DNA of 7,850 bases from Gemmatimonadota bacterium (lineage in GTDB: Bacteria > ARS69), in the NCBI GenBank assembly GCA_021604925.1, contig BQJX01000111.1, positions 1 to 7,850 of the forward strand, given 5' to 3'. Shown one piece after another: positions 5,143-7,850 of this stretch (positions are counted from its first letter, which is position 1; each line of letters starts with the position of its first letter). The notes beneath the pieces are model-generated. The model made no database searches and was not told the DNA's origin. It saw only the letters and a list, made by a program, of their open reading frames with translations. Made by a program: the position numbers and the translations under genes.

Positions 5143-6267
5143 ATGCGCCTCATCCACCTTTCGCTGGGCGACTTCCGCAACTACGGTTCGCTGGAGCTTC
5201 CGTTGGGTCAGGGCCACCATCTTCTGCTCGGACAGAACGGCGAGGGCAAGACCAACGTCCTGGAAGCCGTGCATCTCCTCGGCACCGGAGGTTCCCAGCG
5301 AGCCAGTCGCGATGCGGTTCTCGTGGCGCACGACGCGCCGGGCTATCGCGTCGGCGGGCGCTTCGAGTCGGACCGGGAATCGCGCTCCCTGCGGGTGGAA
5401 GTCACCTACCAGAAGAGCGGCGGCAAGAAGATCCGGATCGACAAGGAGCCGGGCCGCGCGTCCGATCTCCTCGGCGCGATCAAGGTGGTGTCCTTTGCCC
5501 CGTCCGATGTGGAACTGGTTCAGGAGAGCGCCCAGGTCCGGCGACGCTTCCTCGATCTGATCGGCTGCCAGCTCTCGCCCAAGTACATGACAGTGCTGCG
5601 CGAGTACCAGCGCGCCATCCGTCAACGCAACGAGACGCTGGCCAAGTCGTTCGTCTATTCGCGCGGCAAGAATGGTGCCTCGTTGGCGCGCGAACCCTGG
5701 ACGGATCTCGTGATCGAGCACGGCAGCGAACTGTTTCGCCGCCGCCGACATCTCGTGGACCAGCTCAGCGAGACGCTGCGCGACCTGTCCGAAGACGCGT
5801 ACAAGGGCGGCGGTCCGCTGGACGTCACGTACGATCCGGCGGTGCCCTGGGACGGCGACGATCCGCGACCCGCGTTCGAAGTGGCGCTGGCGGACAGTCG
5901 CGATCGGGAGGAGGCGGTGGGCTACACCACGTGCGGCCCCCATGCGGACGACGTGAATCTGAAACTCGGCGGACGGGAACTGCGCCGCTTCGGATCGCTG
6001 GGGCAGCAGCAGTTGTCCGCCATGTTCCTGAAACTCGCGCAGGCGGATCTGGTGCGTACGGCGGTGGGAGCCTCGCCGATCCTGCTGGTCGATGAGATGT
6101 TCGCCGTGCTCGATCGCCAGGCGGCCGAGGAGTTCCTGGCGCGGGTGGAAGGCGAAGGGCAGATCATCCTGGCCACGGCGCAGGAAGGGTGGCTCGGCGA
6201 ACTGCGGGATCGCCACTTCCACGTTCACCACGTGCGCGCCGGCGCCATCGAATCGGTGACGACATGA
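5143..6267 (+). CDS. recF: DNA replication and repair protein RecF
   Basis: RecF is an SMC/ABC-type ATPase that works with RecO and RecR to load RecA at single-strand gaps and to help restart stalled forks. The product is 374 residues, near the family norm (E. coli 357). Motifs in order: N-terminal FRNY (11-14), Walker A GQNGEGKT (30-37), GPHADDV (265-271), ABC signature SLGQQQLS (285-292), Walker B PILLVDE (312-318) and D-loop VLD (322-324). The usual GPHRDD motif has Ala in place of Arg, and Walker B ends in D-E rather than the D-D common in RecF; both look like lineage variants, not damage. ATG 5143 starts the homology exactly (MRLIHLSLGDFRNY) and has GAGAGG nine bases upstream; the same frame is open further left, but that part lies inside dnaN. 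The gap from dnaN is 20 bases, and its stop overlaps the next start. Confidence 0.96.
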   Translation: MRLIHLSLGDFRNYGSLELPLGQGHHLLLGQNGEGKTNVLEAVHLLGTGGSQRASRDAVLVAHDAPGYRVGGRFESDRESRSLRVEVTYQKSGGKKIRIDKEPGRASDLLGAIKVVSFAPSDVELVQESAQVRRRFLDLIGCQLSPKYMTVLREYQRAIRQRNETLAKSFVYSRGKNGASLAREPWTDLVIEHGSELFRRRRHLVDQLSETLRDLSEDAYKGGGPLDVTYDPAVPWDGDDPRPAFEVALADSRDREEAVGYTTCGPHADDVNLKLGGRELRRFGSLGQQQLSAMFLKLAQADLVRTAVGASPILLVDEMFAVLDRQAAEEFLARVEGEGQIILATAQEGWLGELRDRHFHVHHVRAGAIESVTT

Positions 6268-7223
6268 GAGCGGCCGGCGTGACGGCCCTATTCATTCTCG
6301 GACTGGTGGTGGCACCGGTTCCTGCGGAGGAGCAGAACATGGAGGGACCGGTGGACATCGACACGCTTTGGGACTACAACGACCCGGCGGGCACGGAACA
6401 GAAGTTCCGCGAACTGCGCCCCGCCGTGGAAGCCGCCGGCGACGTCCATCGTCTTCTGGAACTCGACACGCAGATCGCGCGCACCTACTCGTTGCAGCGC
6501 CGCTTTGACGAGGCGAACGCGCTGCTGGACACCATCGAACCCGCGTTGGAAACCGCGCCGCCCGTCGTGCGGATCCGCTATCTCCTGGAACGCGGCCGCA
6601 CGCTCAACTCCTCCGGATCGCCGGAGTCGGCCAAGCCGCTGTTCGTGGAGGCGTGGGAACTCGGCCGCCCCCTGCCCGAGGTGGCGGGTCTTGCGGTGGA
6701 CGCGGCTCACATGGTGGCCATCACGGAGAAGGGCGACGAGGCGCTGCGCTGGAACGAGACGGCGTTGGCGCATGCGCAGGCCTCCGACGGCCCCAAGGCG
6801 CAGAAGTGGAAAGGCTCCCTGCTGAACAACCTCGGCTGGACCTACCACGACAGCGGTAACTTCGATCGGGCGTACGAACTGTTCGTGGAGGCGGCGGCGT
6901 ACCGTCGCGCCCAGGAAGCGGTGGAGCCCATCGAGATCGCGGACTGGTGCGTGGCGCGGTGCCTTCGCTCGCTGGGGCGGGTAGACGAGGCGCTGGAGCA
7001 GCAGCGGACGCTTCTCGCCCGCAAGGAGGAGCGTGGTGCCGAGTCGGACGGCTACGTCTTCGAGGAGCTGGGCGAGTGTCTGCTGCTGCTGGGCCGGCCG
7101 GACGAAGCCCGTCCCTGGTTCGCCAAGGCGCACCAGGCGCTGTCGCAGGATCCCTGGCTGGTCGCCAACGAAGCCGCCCGGCTCGATCGACTGAGCGAAC
7201 TCGCCGCCGGCGACGGAGAGTAG
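6264..7223 (+). CDS. Exported TPR-repeat protein
   Basis: The 319-residue product begins with a probable Sec signal peptide: a short Arg start, a hydrophobic core (ALFILGLVV, residues 8-16) and a likely cut after VPA (21). The rest is almost wholly helical with TPR-like pairs: around 61-92, 102-135, 140-172, 184-215 (LNNLGWTYHDSGNFDRAYELF is the clearest), 224-255 and 264-295 (ELGECLLLLGRPDEARPWF). TPRs are protein-binding scaffolds, and no catalytic motif is present. The partner and role are unknown; the protein would act outside the cytoplasm, so a direct part in replication is unlikely despite the operon. The start at ATG 6264 overlaps the recF stop by four bases (ATGA), implying translational coupling, and it gives a proper signal peptide. 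An in-frame ATG at 6189 lies deep in recF and is rejected. Confidence 0.85.
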   Translation: MRAAGVTALFILGLVVAPVPAEEQNMEGPVDIDTLWDYNDPAGTEQKFRELRPAVEAAGDVHRLLELDTQIARTYSLQRRFDEANALLDTIEPALETAPPVVRIRYLLERGRTLNSSGSPESAKPLFVEAWELGRPLPEVAGLAVDAAHMVAITEKGDEALRWNETALAHAQASDGPKAQKWKGSLLNNLGWTYHDSGNFDRAYELFVEAAAYRRAQEAVEPIEIADWCVARCLRSLGRVDEALEQQRTLLARKEERGAESDGYVFEELGECLLLLGRPDEARPWFAKAHQALSQDPWLVANEAARLDRLSELAAGDGE

Positions 7224-7253
7224 AAAACGGCCGCCCTGAACCTTCCCCCGGAC

Positions 7254-7850
7254 GTGCGGGCGCTGATGGACCGCCTGCGGGCCGCGGGCGCCACCCGCAC
7301 GCTGATCGTGGGCGGCTGGGTGCGCGACCACCTCCTGGGTCTGGACAGCCAGAACTACGACCTGGAGATCTACGGCCTCTCCTACGACGAGATCGTGACC
7401 GCGCTCACGCCGGAGCATCGCGTGGACCTGGTCGGCAAGAGCTTCGGCGTGGCCAAAGTGGACGGCACCATCGACGTGAGCATTCCGCGGCGCGAGCGCA
7501 AACGCGGCGCGGGGCATCGCGAGTTCGAGATCGCGCCGGATCCCACCATGACCCCGGAGGAAGCGGCGGCCCGCCGTGACTTCACCATCAACGCCATTGC
7601 GATGGACGAACACGGCACCCGGATCGACCCGTTCGCGGGGGAGCGCGATCTCGCAAAGGGACTGCTCCGCGCCACGTCGGAGCGGTTCCGCGAGGATCCG
7701 CTGCGCGTGCTCCGCGGCATGCAGTTCGCGGCGCGCTTCGACTTTGTGATGGACGAAGCCACCGAGCAGCTCTGCCGCGACGTCGCGCCCGAGTTCGACT
7801 CGCTGGCGCCGGAGCGCATCTTCGAGGAGTGGTGGAAGTGGGCCACGCGC
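7254..7850 (+). CDS. Class II nucleotidyltransferase (tRNA CCA-adding / poly(A) polymerase family), 3' partial
   Basis: This frame is open to the right edge; 199 codons are visible from GTG 7254. Enzymes of this family add CCA to tRNA 3' ends, or poly(A), in the cytoplasm. Motifs seen: GGWVRD (20-25), then N34-Y35-D36 followed by LEIYG, VGKSFGVAK, D74 in IDVSIPRRE, RRDFTINA (107-114), DPFAGERDL and EDPLRVLRG (from 147). The SIPRRE and GHREFE context resembles the subfamily that often has a C-terminal HD domain, which would lie beyond the window. The first Asp of the catalytic DxD pair appears as Asn (AAC at 7353-7355). The start is uncertain: no good ribosome site precedes GTG 7254, ATG 7266 or CTG 7236. 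GTG is chosen because it keeps the first helix (VRALMDRLRAAG) whole. The gene lies 30 bases after the TPR stop, in the same operon direction. Confidence 0.88.
   Translation, partial: MRALMDRLRAAGATRTLIVGGWVRDHLLGLDSQNYDLEIYGLSYDEIVTALTPEHRVDLVGKSFGVAKVDGTIDVSIPRRERKRGAGHREFEIAPDPTMTPEEAAARRDFTINAIAMDEHGTRIDPFAGERDLAKGLLRATSERFREDPLRVLRGMQFAARFDFVMDEATEQLCRDVAPEFDSLAPERIFEEWWKWATR

Noticed and set aside
1..7850. tRNA, rRNA, CRISPR, insertion sequence, toxin-antitoxin or phage genes
   Set aside because: I looked for each and saw no matching repeats, cloverleaf, transposase or integrase motifs. The coding regions are ordinary chromosomal genes, so a wholly new system is not supported.

Overview
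This window is the chromosomal replication-origin neighbourhood of a high-GC bacterium. Reading left to right on the plus strand it holds the 3' end of a large surface or secreted protein gene, a noncoding region rich in DnaA-box-like sites, dnaA, a second box-rich gap, dnaN, recF, a TPR-repeat protein gene, and the 5' part of a class II tRNA nucleotidyltransferase/poly(A) polymerase-like gene that runs off the right edge. All six genes point the same way. I found no mobile element, CRISPR array, rRNA or tRNA.

Organism: the C-terminal domain of the first protein (the NSPNPF...G...RFDLP...L.DVSGR.VR.L pattern, ending in an A.G.Y.YR.....K.I.L strand) is the FlgD-Ig/type IX-sorting-like tail common in FCB-group and neighbouring phyla such as Candidatus Eisenbacteria, Latescibacterota, Krumholzibacteriota and Bacteroidota. 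With the high GC content, an uncultured high-GC FCB lineage is my best guess. This is inference from one domain and base composition, not a phylogeny.

Origin architecture: box-like sites occur on both sides of dnaA. Upstream (1745-2230) there is a near-consensus sigma-70 promoter (TTGACA, 17 bp, CATAAT) whose -10 element overlaps a DnaA-box-like 9-mer. Further down are a second weak box and an inverted pair that includes one perfect box (TGTGGATAA). Downstream (3644-3940) there are several boxes of the form TTNTCCACC. The last of these is followed, after a four-base GC spacer, by CTA-CTA-CTT-CTA-CTG, the pattern of a DnaA-trio, and then by an AT-rich stretch. The dnaA-dnaN gap is therefore the likely unwinding site, and the upstream cluster probably combines dnaA autoregulation with an origin role.

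Gene cooperation: DnaA opens the origin, DnaN is the sliding clamp, and RecF acts in gap repair at stalled forks. dnaN, recF and the TPR gene are tightly packed (20-nt gap, then a 4-nt ATGA overlap), and the nucleotidyltransferase follows closely, so dnaN-recF-TPR-nucleotidyltransferase probably form one transcription unit. gyrB, which often follows recF, is absent here. I see no evidence of a wholly new system. The most interesting points are the legible origin elements and a catalytic-motif substitution in the nucleotidyltransferase.
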